NCBI RefSeq assembly: GCF_015277775.1 | Contig: NZ_CP063849.1 | Location: forward strand, 4,278,001-4,342,000 | Source of the DNA: Paludibaculum fermentans | GTDB taxonomy: Bacteria > Acidobacteriota > Terriglobia > Bryobacterales > Bryobacteraceae | Direction: 5' to 3' | Length of the DNA: 64,000 bases | In this document: one piece after another, positions 25,838-34,917 of the stretch | Position numbering within the stretch: position 1 is the first letter of the stretch | Layout of the letters: each line of letters begins with the position of its first letter | Position numbers and translations under genes: made by a program | Notes under the pieces: generated by a model | Databases searched by the model: none | What the model saw: the letters and a program-made list of their open reading frames with translations, nothing else | What the model was told of the DNA's origin: nothing

Positions 25838-27136
25838 TTGGAGCAACGGCTGGGCCTATGGGACGTGGTCTCGCTGGTGGTGAGCGCCGTGATAGGTTCG
25901 GCGATCTTCCTCATCCCCGCCACGCTGTTGCGGCCCCAACCCTCGCCGCTGGCCGCCATGCTCGCGATGGTCTTCGCGGGCCTGCTTTCCTGGTTTGGAG
26001 CCCTGGCTTACGCCGAGATGGGCGCGATGTTTCCCGACACTGGCGGCGAATACGTCTATCTGCGGGAGTCGTGGGGACGGCTATCCGCCTTCCTGCTGGG
26101 CTGGTCGTTCTTTGCTGTGATCCAGGGGGGCGGACTGGCTGCTCTTGCCGTGGGCTTCTCGACGCTATTGGGCGGGATCGTGCCGCTCACGCCAGCCGCC
26201 GCGAAAGTGGTGGCGGTGAGCCTGTTGATGGGCCTCTCCTTCGTCAACGTGCTGGGTGTCCGGCAAGGGGCGTGGTTCGGCCACGTGATGAATGTCATCA
26301 AGCTCTCGGGTTTGTTGTGGGTGATCGTCACTATCGCCACCAGGCCGCCGGCGGCCGCGCTGGACTGGTCGTGGCCACGGCATTGGACTCTGCTGCAGTT
26401 CAGCGCCGCGCTGGTACCCGCACTGTGGGCGTATGAGGGCTGGAATATGGCGCCCTGTGTCGCCGGTGAGATGGTGGATGCACGCCGGACTTTGCCGCGC
26501 GCGCTGGGTATTGGGCTGGGCGTGGTGATTGTGTTGTATTGCGTGACGCTGTGGATAACCATGCGGGCGCTGCCAGTCAGCCAGATTCTCGCCACCAGCG
26601 CGGCCGGAACGAGCGCGGTCCAGACGGTGCTGGGCGGCGGCGCTGCGCTGTGGGTGACGCTGACGATTCTGTTTGCCCTGGTGGGGTGCACGAACTCGTG
26701 CATCCTGGGGGCGGCTCGAGTGTACTATGCACAGGCACGGGACGGGTTGTTCTTTGAACCGTTCGGACACGTGCATCCGCGATTCAAGACGCCGGCCTTC
26801 TCCCTGATCGCGCACGGAGTCTGGTCGTCGCTGCTGGTCTTCACCGGGACGTACGAGACGCTGATCTCCTATTGCACGTTCGGGGCGTGGATCTTCTACG
26901 CACTGGTGGTGGCCGGGGTGATGCTGCTGCGCAGGCGGAACCCGGACACGGCGCGACCGTACCGGGTTTGGGGCTACCCGTGGACACCGATGATCTTCAT
27001 CGCTGTCGCGGCCACATTCATTCTGAGTTGCTTCGTCACCACGCCGGGCAGTTCTTTCGCCGGGCTGGCACTGATCCTCTCCGGCATTCCCCTGTATCTC
27101 TATTGGCGGAGGCGCGTCACGCCCGGCCGGGCATAA
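25838..27136 (+). CDS. APC-superfamily amino acid/polyamine permease
   Basis: A 432-residue inner-membrane transporter with about 12 hydrophobic helices. The N-terminus GLWDVVSLVVSAVIGSAIFL is the hallmark first helix with the unwound G-S-x-I-F/G substrate-binding stretch of APC transporters. MFPDTGGEYVYLRESWG matches the conserved helix 2-3 loop. LWAYEGWNMAPCVAGEM is the helix 6 region. The start is TTG 25838, since no better in-frame start precedes the first helix. It ends in a 20-base convergent overlap with the helicase gene. Amino acid antiport is likely by family. Confidence 0.9.
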   Translation: MEQRLGLWDVVSLVVSAVIGSAIFLIPATLLRPQPSPLAAMLAMVFAGLLSWFGALAYAEMGAMFPDTGGEYVYLRESWGRLSAFLLGWSFFAVIQGGGLAALAVGFSTLLGGIVPLTPAAAKVVAVSLLMGLSFVNVLGVRQGAWFGHVMNVIKLSGLLWVIVTIATRPPAAALDWSWPRHWTLLQFSAALVPALWAYEGWNMAPCVAGEMVDARRTLPRALGIGLGVVIVLYCVTLWITMRALPVSQILATSAAGTSAVQTVLGGGAALWVTLTILFALVGCTNSCILGAARVYYAQARDGLFFEPFGHVHPRFKTPAFSLIAHGVWSSLLVFTGTYETLISYCTFGAWIFYALVVAGVMLLRRRNPDTARPYRVWGYPWTPMIFIAVAATFILSCFVTTPGSSFAGLALILSGIPLYLYWRRRVTPGRA

Positions 27137-29642
27137 CCATGCGCAGATAGCGGCTGGGCATCTGCTGGCGGCCCCACCCGCCGATCACAGGGAAACTGAA
27201 ATACAGCCGGCGCTTGGCCCTGCTCACGGCGACGTAGAACAGACGATGCTCTTCGTCCTCCAGCCCCTCCTTCACGCTGCGGCGATTCGGGAACTCGCCA
27301 TCGGCGGCGCCGGCGATGAAGACGGTGTCGAACTCGAGCCCTTTGGCCTGATGCACTGTGAGCAGCAGGACCTTGTCTTCGTCAATGGCCTGACCATCGA
27401 TCTCCTTGCCCAGCGAGGCGACGCTGAGAACGTGAATCAGGGCATCCATGGGCTGCATGGACGGGTCGTCGAAGCGCTGGAACAGAGTGAGCAGTTCGTC
27501 CAGGTGCTCCCGGCGCGGAGCATCGGCAGGATCCCGTTCGTAGTGCTTGATGAGGCCGGATTCGTGGAGGATCCGCTCCAGCAGTTCGAACGGCCGTTCG
27601 GTCAACATGAACGTGCGCCACTGCTCCAGCCTGTCGGCCAGCGGCTTGAACCTGGCACCATACTGCTTCACTGCGCCGACACGAGCCATCGCCCCCGCCT
27701 CCAGTTGGGGCAGCAGGACCTGCAGGAGTTCCACGGTCGCTGCCACGTCCGCATCCGCCCGGTGGGTGGGAATGCTCTTCAAACCCAGCCGGCTGCAGAT
27801 CTCGCCCAACTTGTAGCGAGGCAACCGGTGGAAGCGGCGGGTGATGTCGAGAGTGTCGAAGACCTGCCTGGCTTCCCACGCCGGCAGGCCCAGGCGGGCG
27901 CAGACGCTGCGCACCATCGGCACATCGAACAAAGCCACGTTGTGTCCGGCCAGGACACAGCCTTCACAAAAAGCCTCGAACTCACGCAACACATGAGCCG
28001 GATCGCGGCCTTCCCGGGCGAGGAATTCGTCACTGAGGTGGTGGATCGGTTCGGAATCACCCACCGGCCGAGAGGGCTTGAGGTAAGCGTGGAACTGAGC
28101 CAAGACGGACGAACCGTCGCAGCGGGCGGCGGCGATCTCCACGATCTCATCATCACCGATGGAAAGGCCCGTGGTTTCGATATCAAAGACGACGACGCGC
28201 CCGGCGCGGGCCGCCTCCATCAAGGGACGGAACGGGTCGCCGGTTTCGAACGTGGAGGGCGTCAGCAGGTCGGCCGGCTTGAGTCCGGCCTGCCTGGGCG
28301 CGCCGGCCAAAGCCTCGATGGTGGCCTCGCCGATCCCTTTCGGCGGGGTCTTAAGGAAGCGCATCAGGCTATTGGCGTCGTGCGGATTCAGCAGCAACCG
28401 GAGGTGCGCCAGCGTTTCTTTAATCTCGGCCCGCTGGAAGAACTTGAACTGATCGACCTGAAGGTGCGGCAGCCCGAGCGCCGTGAAGTTCCGGGACAGC
28501 TCACGGGACGTGAAGTTGCTGCGTGTGAGCACCGCGATCTCACCGAGCTTGACGCCCTGCTGCTCGACCAGCGTCTCCACCTGATCGCGGATCCAGCGGG
28601 CCTCGTCTCGCGTGTCATCGGCTTCGTAAACGCGGAGCGGTTCACCCTCTTCGGCCTGTTGCGGCACAATGCTTTTGGTGAGGGCACCTGGGCAGGCGCG
28701 AATGAGGCGTTCGCAGGCTTCCAGGATGCGGCGGGTGGAGCGGTAGTTGCGGGTGAAGCGCATCTCGTGGACTGGGGCGAAGGCGGACTTGTACTCGGCC
28801 AGGATCTCGAGAGGAACGGAGCCGCGCCACTGATAGATGGTCTGGTCGATGTCCCCGAAGAGAGACAAACGGCGATGGCGCGCAGCCAGCAGCGAGAGCG
28901 GGCGATATTCGCCGCGATTGGTGTCCTGGATCTCGTCAACCTGGATCCACGAGAACTTGGCCTGCCAGCGTTCGAGGACCTCAGGATTCTCCTTAAAGAG
29001 GCGGTTGACGCCGGCAATCAGGTCAGCGAAGTCGACGGCATGGCATTCACGCAGGGCATGGACGTACTCCGCCAGCAGCGGTTTGAACATCAGGCCGCCG
29101 CGATACTGCAGAAATGACGCACGGCTGTCGCGCAGGCAGGCATCGAACACCTGCTGCGGCGTACGCGGGACGGCGTCATCGAACTCGCTGAGGCGGGCGC
29201 GGGCGGCCGCATCGAAGAGCAGAAACTCGAACGAGTCGCGCTCCTCGTCGGGCGGTTTGATATTGGCGCGGCGGGCCACTTCGCCGAGAATCGAGCGGCA
29301 ATCCTCTTCATCGTAGATGAGGAAGTCGCGATCCCAACCAACGGCCGGCGCCTCGACACGGAGAATCTGGGCGCAAAGTCCATGGAAGGTCTTGGCCGTG
29401 ACTTCCCCTCCCCGCCGGCCCAGGTGCCGGGCCAACCGGTCTTTGACCTCGCGCGCTGCTTTGTTGGTGAAAGAGAGGCAGAGGATGGAAGACGGCGCGA
29501 CACCCTGCTCCACGGCGTGGGCGGCGCGCAAAGCAAGGACATTGGTTTTGCCCGTGCCAACGGGGGCCATGACGAGCAAGGCCTCATTCCAGGCCTCGAC
29601 CGCCTCGCGTTGCTCGGGATTGAGCGTTTCCCAGGGAATCAT
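27117..29642 (-). CDS. UvrD/Rep-family DNA helicase with inserted DnaQ-like 3'-5' exonuclease domain
   Basis: An 841-residue SF1A helicase. Walker A is APVGTGKT (residues 26-33), Walker B WIQVDEIQDT, motif IV-like MRFTRNYRST and motifs V-VI LLLTVHQAKGLEFDTV and RLFYVAVSRAKRR. Residues about 485-650, in the 2B region, form a DEDDh exonuclease: FDIETTGLS (D487, E489), GHNVALFDVPM and HRADADVAA. The catalytic residues of both enzymes are present, so one chain could unwind and trim DNA. It starts at ATG 29642 with no Shine-Dalgarno, 15 bases after a selenocysteine tRNA gene. A repair role is inferred. Confidence 0.92.
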   Translation of the reverse strand: MIPWETLNPEQREAVEAWNEALLVMAPVGTGKTNVLALRAAHAVEQGVAPSSILCLSFTNKAAREVKDRLARHLGRRGGEVTAKTFHGLCAQILRVEAPAVGWDRDFLIYDEEDCRSILGEVARRANIKPPDEERDSFEFLLFDAAARARLSEFDDAVPRTPQQVFDACLRDSRASFLQYRGGLMFKPLLAEYVHALRECHAVDFADLIAGVNRLFKENPEVLERWQAKFSWIQVDEIQDTNRGEYRPLSLLAARHRRLSLFGDIDQTIYQWRGSVPLEILAEYKSAFAPVHEMRFTRNYRSTRRILEACERLIRACPGALTKSIVPQQAEEGEPLRVYEADDTRDEARWIRDQVETLVEQQGVKLGEIAVLTRSNFTSRELSRNFTALGLPHLQVDQFKFFQRAEIKETLAHLRLLLNPHDANSLMRFLKTPPKGIGEATIEALAGAPRQAGLKPADLLTPSTFETGDPFRPLMEAARAGRVVVFDIETTGLSIGDDEIVEIAAARCDGSSVLAQFHAYLKPSRPVGDSEPIHHLSDEFLAREGRDPAHVLREFEAFCEGCVLAGHNVALFDVPMVRSVCARLGLPAWEARQVFDTLDITRRFHRLPRYKLGEICSRLGLKSIPTHRADADVAATVELLQVLLPQLEAGAMARVGAVKQYGARFKPLADRLEQWRTFMLTERPFELLERILHESGLIKHYERDPADAPRREHLDELLTLFQRFDDPSMQPMDALIHVLSVASLGKEIDGQAIDEDKVLLLTVHQAKGLEFDTVFIAGAADGEFPNRRSVKEGLEDEEHRLFYVAVSRAKRRLYFSFPVIGGWGRQQMPSRYLRMVMPGRA

Positions 29643-29657
29643 GTGGGCCGCGGGAGA

Positions 29658-29752
29658 TGGCGGGAACCAGTCGGAGTCGAACCGACCAACGATCCAGAGA
29701 ACCGTTCAGCGGTTTTGAAGACCGTGCCTACCACCGGGCAAGATTGGCTCCC
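29658..29752 (-). tRNA. selC: Selenocysteine tRNA (anticodon TCA), CCA encoded
   Basis: 95 bases on the minus strand with all tRNA-Sec features. There is an 8-bp acceptor stem GGGAGCCA/TGGTTCCC, a T-arm GTCGG-TTCGACT-CCGAC, and anticodon TCA (29718-29716) in loop CTTCAAA. A long variable arm has about 8 bp (AACGGTTC/GGATCGTT with two G-U pairs). The discriminator is G73 and CCA is encoded. The length equals that of E. coli selC. Weak -10 TAAGAT lies at 29763-29758. It pairs functionally with selA at 49.9-51.2 kb. Readthrough from pckA upstream is possible. Confidence 0.95.
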
Positions 29753-29768
29753 ACTGCATCTTAGCAAG

Positions 29769-29810
29769 CCGGCGCCCCCCTGCTGCTGGGCAGAGCAGGT
29801 GGGGCGCCGG
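29769..29810 (-). terminator. Strong stem-loop after pckA (terminator-like, no U tract)
   Basis: The arms at 29769-29784 and 29794-29810 pair over 16 bp with one bulged base around a 9-base loop. It lies 8 bases downstream of the pckA stop and upstream of the tRNA-Sec gene. A U-run is missing, so it may be a Rho-assisted terminator or a processing/stability hairpin that lets some transcript continue into selC. Confidence 0.5.
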
Positions 29811-29817
29811 GCAGCGG

Positions 29818-31419
29818 CTAATCGACGATGGGGCCGGCGGCGGCAATATCTTCGCCCACGGAACCGAACTTGCTCGAGAAATTCTTATGGAAACGGGAGG
29901 CGAGATCCCTCGTCGCGGCGTCATAGGCGGCCTTGTCGGCCCACATGCCGCGGGCGTCAAGGACTTCGGTCGGCACCCCGGGACAGAATTCCGGTACCTG
30001 CACCTGGAAGACCGGATGGGCCTTCACCGGCACGTCGCCGAGTTCACCTTCGATTGCCGCATTCACCATGGCGCGTGTGTGGGCGAGTTTCATGCGATGC
30101 CCAACTCCGGCCGAACCGGCAACCCAACCCGTGTTGACCAGCCAGACGCGGGCCTTGTGCCGTTCCAGTTTCTCCCCGAGCATGCGGGCATATTCCAGCG
30201 GGCTGCGTGGCAGGAAGGGTTCACCAAAGCAGGAGCTGAAGGTCGCCTGCGGCTCTTTCCCGAGACCACGCTCCGTTCCGGCCAGGCGCGCAGTGTAGCC
30301 GCTGAGGAAGTGGTACATCGCCTGCTGCGGCGTCAGCTTCGAGATCGGGGGCAGCACGCCGAACGCATCGGCGGTCAGAAAGACCACATCGGAAGGATGT
30401 CCGCCGAGACCGGGTACCAAGGCATTGCTGATGTACTGGGCACGGTAAGCGGCGCGTGTGTTCTCTGTAAACTCTTCAGAATCATAGTTTAGGATCCGAG
30501 TCTCCGGATCAATAACGACGTTCTCCAACACACACCCAAAGCGGATGGCATCAAAGATCTGGGGTTCGGCTTCGCGTGACAACCGGATGCACTTGGCATA
30601 GCAGCCGCCCTCGAAGTTGAAGACGCCTGTGTCGGACCAGCCGTGCTCGTCATCGCCGATCAGCCGCCGCTCCTTGTCCGCCGAGAGGGTCGTTTTGCCG
30701 GTGCCCGAGAGACCGAAGAAGAGGGCCACCTTCTTGTGGGCTCCCACGTTGGCGGAGCAGTGCATCGGCAGAACATCCCGTTCCGGCAACAGATGGTTCA
30801 GGATTGTGAAGACCGACTTCTTCATCTCACCGGCATAGAACGTACCCAGAATCAGCACCATGCGGCGGGTGAAGTTGACGCAGATACAGGTTTCGGAGTT
30901 TGTTCCGTCGGTCTTCGGGTCGCAAGTGAACTCGGGTGCGAAGACGATGGTGAAGTCGGGGACATGGGCGGCGAGTTCGGCCAGGTCCGGCTTGATGAAT
31001 AACTGCCGGGCGAACATGGAGTGCCACGCCCGCTGGGTGACGACGCGAATCGGCATCGTGAAGTTGGAATCGGCTCCAGCCTTGAGGTCAGCGACGAACA
31101 CCTCGCGGCCGTCCAGGAATTGCTGGACCCGCGCCCAGATACCGTCAAACTGCCCAGGTGTGAGCGGCTGATTCACGCTGCCCCAGGCGACGGTGCTTTC
31201 GGTGTAGCTGTCCCGGACAATGAATTTGTCTTTCGGCGACCTGCCCGTGAACTGGCCGGTGCGAACGACAAGCGCTCCGTTGCCGGCGAGGACCCCTTCC
31301 TGCCGTTGAAGCGCCATCTCCGTGAGGCGCCCCGTTCCGAGATTCCACCACTGTGTGGTGGGTCTCAATCCAAGAGATTCAAGAGTATGATTGCTGGGAC
31401 AGACACCGGTAATGCTCAT
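29818..31419 (-). CDS. pckA: Phosphoenolpyruvate carboxykinase (ATP)
   Basis: Gluconeogenic enzyme converting oxaloacetate and ATP to PEP, CO2 and ADP in the cytosol. ATG 31419 is chosen because MSITG then leads directly into the conserved N-terminus. A GTG 11 codons upstream is the alternative. The 533 residues match the family length. Signatures: TGRSPKDKF, the kinase-1a P-loop GLSGTGKTTLSAD (about residues 235-247), metal-binding DDEHGWSD, FNFEGGCYAK and the C-terminal RMKLAHTRAM. An inverted repeat overlaps its upstream region and a stem-loop follows the stop. Confidence 0.96.
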   Translation of the reverse strand: MSITGVCPSNHTLESLGLRPTTQWWNLGTGRLTEMALQRQEGVLAGNGALVVRTGQFTGRSPKDKFIVRDSYTESTVAWGSVNQPLTPGQFDGIWARVQQFLDGREVFVADLKAGADSNFTMPIRVVTQRAWHSMFARQLFIKPDLAELAAHVPDFTIVFAPEFTCDPKTDGTNSETCICVNFTRRMVLILGTFYAGEMKKSVFTILNHLLPERDVLPMHCSANVGAHKKVALFFGLSGTGKTTLSADKERRLIGDDEHGWSDTGVFNFEGGCYAKCIRLSREAEPQIFDAIRFGCVLENVVIDPETRILNYDSEEFTENTRAAYRAQYISNALVPGLGGHPSDVVFLTADAFGVLPPISKLTPQQAMYHFLSGYTARLAGTERGLGKEPQATFSSCFGEPFLPRSPLEYARMLGEKLERHKARVWLVNTGWVAGSAGVGHRMKLAHTRAMVNAAIEGELGDVPVKAHPVFQVQVPEFCPGVPTEVLDARGMWADKAAYDAATRDLASRFHKNFSSKFGSVGEDIAAAGPIVD

Positions 31420-31445
31420 AAAGTATTCGATCCTGGAATGAAGAG

Positions 31446-31467
31446 GATCCACTATCTTCGGTGGATC
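31446..31467. promoter_or_regulatory. 7-bp inverted repeat between pckA and the divergent secreted-protein gene
   Basis: GATCCAC (31446-31452), an 8-base spacer and GTGGATC (31461-31467) form a perfect inverted repeat, 26 bases upstream of the pckA ATG and 40 bases before the divergent start at 31508. Spacing and symmetry suit a dimeric repressor or activator site, or an RNA hairpin in the pckA leader. Confidence 0.4.
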
Positions 31468-31507
31468 TCGAGACGACCCGTTACAGTCGCCAGTCTATCA
31501 TGGAGAT

Positions 31508-32155
31508 ATGCACCACCAAGCCATTCGTAGCGCCCTGCTGGCCGCCCTGGCGTGGTGTGTCTGCCCGGTCTTTGGGCAGGCGATCGAGTTCGAGTCGAAC
31601 GGATTGCGGTACCAGACCCTGACACGGTCAGGTGTCACGGTGATGTTTGCCCCACTGCCGGCGAATCTGAAGGAGTATGCGGTGTTGCAGGTGGCCATTT
31701 CCAACGGATCGCCTTCCGCCCGCACAGTGAAACCCGACGATTTCCGGTTCGAACGCGCGGATGGCACGGTGCTGCCAGCCACGCCGGCCCGGAACGTGGT
31801 GCAGCAGTTTCTGCAGCGCGGCGGGCGCAACGACGTCATCAAGCTGGTGGGCACCTATGAGCTGGGCCTTTACGGACTAAGCCGGTTTCAATCGACCAAC
31901 GGCTACGAGCAGCGCCGCCAGGCGGCACTGGCCGAGGTGAACTCCTCTAAGATCAAGGCTGCCGCGGCGGCTTCGGCGATCGTCCTGGTGTCGACCAGGC
32001 TGATGGCCGGTGAATCCACCGATGGAGCCCTGTTCTTCCAAACCCAGGGCCGTCCGCTGGGCGCCGGGAAGCTCACGGCGATCATCGGCGCGGAACGGTA
32101 TGAGTTTGAGATCGGTGGGTTGAAACACCCCGGCGAACTGATGCAGCGCCCCTGA
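31508..32155 (+). CDS. Exported protein of unknown function
   Basis: A 215-residue protein with a signal peptide (ALLAALAWCVCPVFGQA). It starts at ATG 31508 behind GGAG. The region around residues 20-95 looks like a beta-sandwich (VMFAPLPANLKEYAVLQVAI). A hydrophobic helix (AAAAASAIVLVSTRLM, about residue 158) divides it from a C-terminal strand-rich part. I recognise no family. It is divergent from pckA and convergent with the ADOP permease. Confidence 0.75.
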   Translation: MHHQAIRSALLAALAWCVCPVFGQAIEFESNGLRYQTLTRSGVTVMFAPLPANLKEYAVLQVAISNGSPSARTVKPDDFRFERADGTVLPATPARNVVQQFLQRGGRNDVIKLVGTYELGLYGLSRFQSTNGYEQRRQAALAEVNSSKIKAAAAASAIVLVSTRLMAGESTDGALFFQTQGRPLGAGKLTAIIGAERYEFEIGGLKHPGELMQRP

Positions 32156-32172
32156 TCCAGCAACCCAAACCG

Positions 32173-34863
32173 TTATTCGCTCCGGAGCGCCCGCAGCGGG
32201 CTGACCTGGGCGGCCTTGATGGCAGGCAGGAAGCCGGCCAGCGCCGCAGTCCACAATAGGCCTAGCGTTGCCGTTGCGATCGTAAACGGGTCAGAAGGCC
32301 GCAAGCCAAACAACAGTCCTGAGATCTGGGCAGATGCGAGCCGGGCGGCCAATAAGGCAACGGGGATCCCGATTGCGGCGCCCAGGAACGCAAGCGCCAG
32401 CACCTCTCGCATCACTGTCCATACCACGTCGCTGCTCTGCGCTCCCAACGCCATGCGGATTCCGATCTCCCGCGTCCGCTGCACCACAGCGAAAGAGAAC
32501 AGCCCGTACAAACCGACCGCGGCGAGCAGCGTGGCCAGCAGGCTGAAGAGCCCGGAGAGCATGGCCATCAGCCGCTCCCTCACCAGGACCGCGTCCACTT
32601 CCTCGGCTAGAGTCTGGATTTCGAACATCGGCAACTCCCGGTCGACGTTCTGAATCGCCTCCCTGACATGAGGAATGACGGCGGACCTGCCACCCTGCAC
32701 CCGGACATATAGCGCCATCTGGCCGCGGCCCGTATGGAGTTGAAGGAAAGGCTGATAGACAGTCGGGGTGGCATCGCCTCGCGGATTGAGATAGCGGGAA
32801 TCCTTCACCACGCCGATGATCTCGCGCGGCTCGCCGCCCAGGGCGATCCGTTGGCCGACGGGATTCCCGTTCGGAAAGGCCCTGCGGGCAAACGTTTCAT
32901 TGACGACGGCGACCAGCGGCGAACTCTCCAGCAGATCTCCGGGTGCGAAATCGCGTCCGGCGGCCAGTGAGATACCCGACGCCGCGAAGAAGTGGGGGTA
33001 CACCAGCGGCACGAAGGCGCGCACCTCTTCGCCCGAGGACAAAGTAAAGGGGGCATTGGCCCCTCGGGGTGTGGTCGGAGTGAACTGTGCCATCCCCACC
33101 GACTTCACTCCGGGCATTGCCTCGACACGGCTGATCAGGTCCCGATACGTGCGATCCAGACGGGACAGCGCGCCGTCCGCGTTCCTTTGATTACTGCCCT
33201 TTGGCTCGACCCGGACGACTAACACGGAATCGCGGGCAAACCCGGAATCCTGGCTGTTCACCTTCTGGAGGCTCCGCACAAACAGCCCGGCGCCGACCAG
33301 CAGTACCAGCGACATTGCCACCTGCACCACCGCCAGGACCCTGCCGGACCACAGGCTGCCGAAGCTGCCCCTGGTGGAGCCTGAGATGTTCTTCAGCGAA
33401 GGCCCCGCGGCGACTCGCGTAGCCCGCAGAGCCGGCACGAGTCCGAAGACAATACCCGTCAGGAGGGAGACGGCTGCGGTGAAGGCCAGGATTCGCAGGT
33501 TCGGGTTCAGGTCGAGAATGATCGGTGCCCGGCCGGACGACAGGTAGGCGACCAGCAACCGGGTGGCCAATCCCGCCAGTAGCAGGCCGAGGGCTCCGCC
33601 TGCCGACGACAGCACCACACTCTCCACCAGCAACTGACTGATGAGCCGGCTGCGGGGCGCGCCCAGCGCGACACGCATCGCAAATTCCGGTTGCCGCGCC
33701 GCGGCACGGGCCAGCAGCAGATTGGCCGTGTTCGCGCAGGCGATCAGGAGCACGATGCCGACCAGTCCCATCAGCAGGAAGAGCGGCGCAGAAAACTGAT
33801 TGCGGAGTTCAGACAGCCCGGCGGCCGCCGGCGCCAGTTGCAGCCGTTCGTTCTCCATCGACTGGAACTTGCCGCCCTTGGGAATCTCCTGCCGGAACGG
33901 CGCCTCCAACTGTGCAGCCGCCTGGGCGGGCCGCAACCCCGGATTCAGACGCCCGAATGCCTGGACCCAGGTAAGATATTGTCCGGGATTCACCAGCAGG
34001 TTTTCGGACGACGGCACAACCGCGGGCTGCATCATCATCGGCACGAAGATGTCGGGCGCGGAGCCGACCTCCAGGCCGAAGAACTCCGGCGGGGTGACCC
34101 CGATGATGGTGAAAGACTGTCCGGAGAGAGTGACCGTGCGGCCGATGGCGGCCGGCGCCAGCCCAAAGCGGCGGCTCCAGTAGGCGTGGCTGATCATCGC
34201 AACCGGATGTCCATTTGGCACCAGATCGTCTTCCCGCCCGATCGTCCGGCCCGCCAGGGCACGCACGCCCAGAACGGAGAAATAGTTACCGGATACCAGT
34301 TGACCGGAGAGCGCCGGTTCCGTCCCGCCATCCACGCTGATGTTGATGCGGGCGGACGACCACCCTGCCAGTTCCTGCAGGACCCGGTTCTGCCTGCGCA
34401 TCGACTGGAACTGGCCGTAAGTGAATCCACCCTCAAAGGAGGAGCCTTCCCCATGCGTCAACAGCTGCAGTTCAGCCGGACGTTCCACGGGCAGGAGCCG
34501 CCACATCACGGCGTCGAGCAGCGTAAAAATCGCGGTGTTTGCACCAATCCCCAAAGCCAGGGAGAAAGCGACAGCGAGCGAGAAACCGGGGCTCTGCCGC
34601 AGCACGCGACAGGCGTAACGGAAATCCTGGAGGAGGTTCTCGACCAGCGCGACACCGCGCGCCTCGCGGCATTCCTCTTTCAACTGCTCGACCCCGCCCA
34701 GGGCCAGACCCGCCTGGCGCCGCGCCTCCTCCTCGTTCAGGCCGGACCGCTGGAGCTTCTCTACGTTGTGATCGAAGTGGAACCGCAGTTCCTCGTCGAG
34801 CTCGTCCTCGAGCATCCTCCGCTGGAAGAGCGCGCGCAGCCTGTACAGAAGGTCGCTCAGCAT
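32173..34863 (-). CDS. ADOP-type ABC permease (MacB/FtsX domains)
   Basis: An 896-residue 'acidobacterial duplicated orphan permease'. Residues 1-70 are the soluble prefix typical of this group (LEDELDEELRFHFDHNVEKL). The next helix (SLAVAFSLALGIGANTAIF) begins the first MacB-type periplasmic core (residues about 110-350). FtsX helices follow, then a second core (about 530-740) and the C-terminal FtsX block (LYGLFSFAVVQRTREIGIRM). Both halves sit in one chain and no ATPase gene is adjacent, the reason these are called orphan. The role in export or signalling is unproven. Its promoter region carries a TGTAGAAG inverted repeat. Confidence 0.92.
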   Translation of the reverse strand: MLSDLLYRLRALFQRRMLEDELDEELRFHFDHNVEKLQRSGLNEEEARRQAGLALGGVEQLKEECREARGVALVENLLQDFRYACRVLRQSPGFSLAVAFSLALGIGANTAIFTLLDAVMWRLLPVERPAELQLLTHGEGSSFEGGFTYGQFQSMRRQNRVLQELAGWSSARINISVDGGTEPALSGQLVSGNYFSVLGVRALAGRTIGREDDLVPNGHPVAMISHAYWSRRFGLAPAAIGRTVTLSGQSFTIIGVTPPEFFGLEVGSAPDIFVPMMMQPAVVPSSENLLVNPGQYLTWVQAFGRLNPGLRPAQAAAQLEAPFRQEIPKGGKFQSMENERLQLAPAAAGLSELRNQFSAPLFLLMGLVGIVLLIACANTANLLLARAAARQPEFAMRVALGAPRSRLISQLLVESVVLSSAGGALGLLLAGLATRLLVAYLSSGRAPIILDLNPNLRILAFTAAVSLLTGIVFGLVPALRATRVAAGPSLKNISGSTRGSFGSLWSGRVLAVVQVAMSLVLLVGAGLFVRSLQKVNSQDSGFARDSVLVVRVEPKGSNQRNADGALSRLDRTYRDLISRVEAMPGVKSVGMAQFTPTTPRGANAPFTLSSGEEVRAFVPLVYPHFFAASGISLAAGRDFAPGDLLESSPLVAVVNETFARRAFPNGNPVGQRIALGGEPREIIGVVKDSRYLNPRGDATPTVYQPFLQLHTGRGQMALYVRVQGGRSAVIPHVREAIQNVDRELPMFEIQTLAEEVDAVLVRERLMAMLSGLFSLLATLLAAVGLYGLFSFAVVQRTREIGIRMALGAQSSDVVWTVMREVLALAFLGAAIGIPVALLAARLASAQISGLLFGLRPSDPFTIATATLGLLWTAALAGFLPAIKAAQVSPLRALRSE

Positions 34864-34917
34864 TCCGATCCCTCGGCAAGGTCGATGTCTTCGTTGGCCA
34901 CTCAGCCTCCCCTCTTG

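Noticed and set aside
27246-29117. A 623-codon open frame opposite the helicase gene
   Set aside because: Antisense shadow of a gene with complete helicase and exonuclease motifs. No recognisable domain and no ribosome site.
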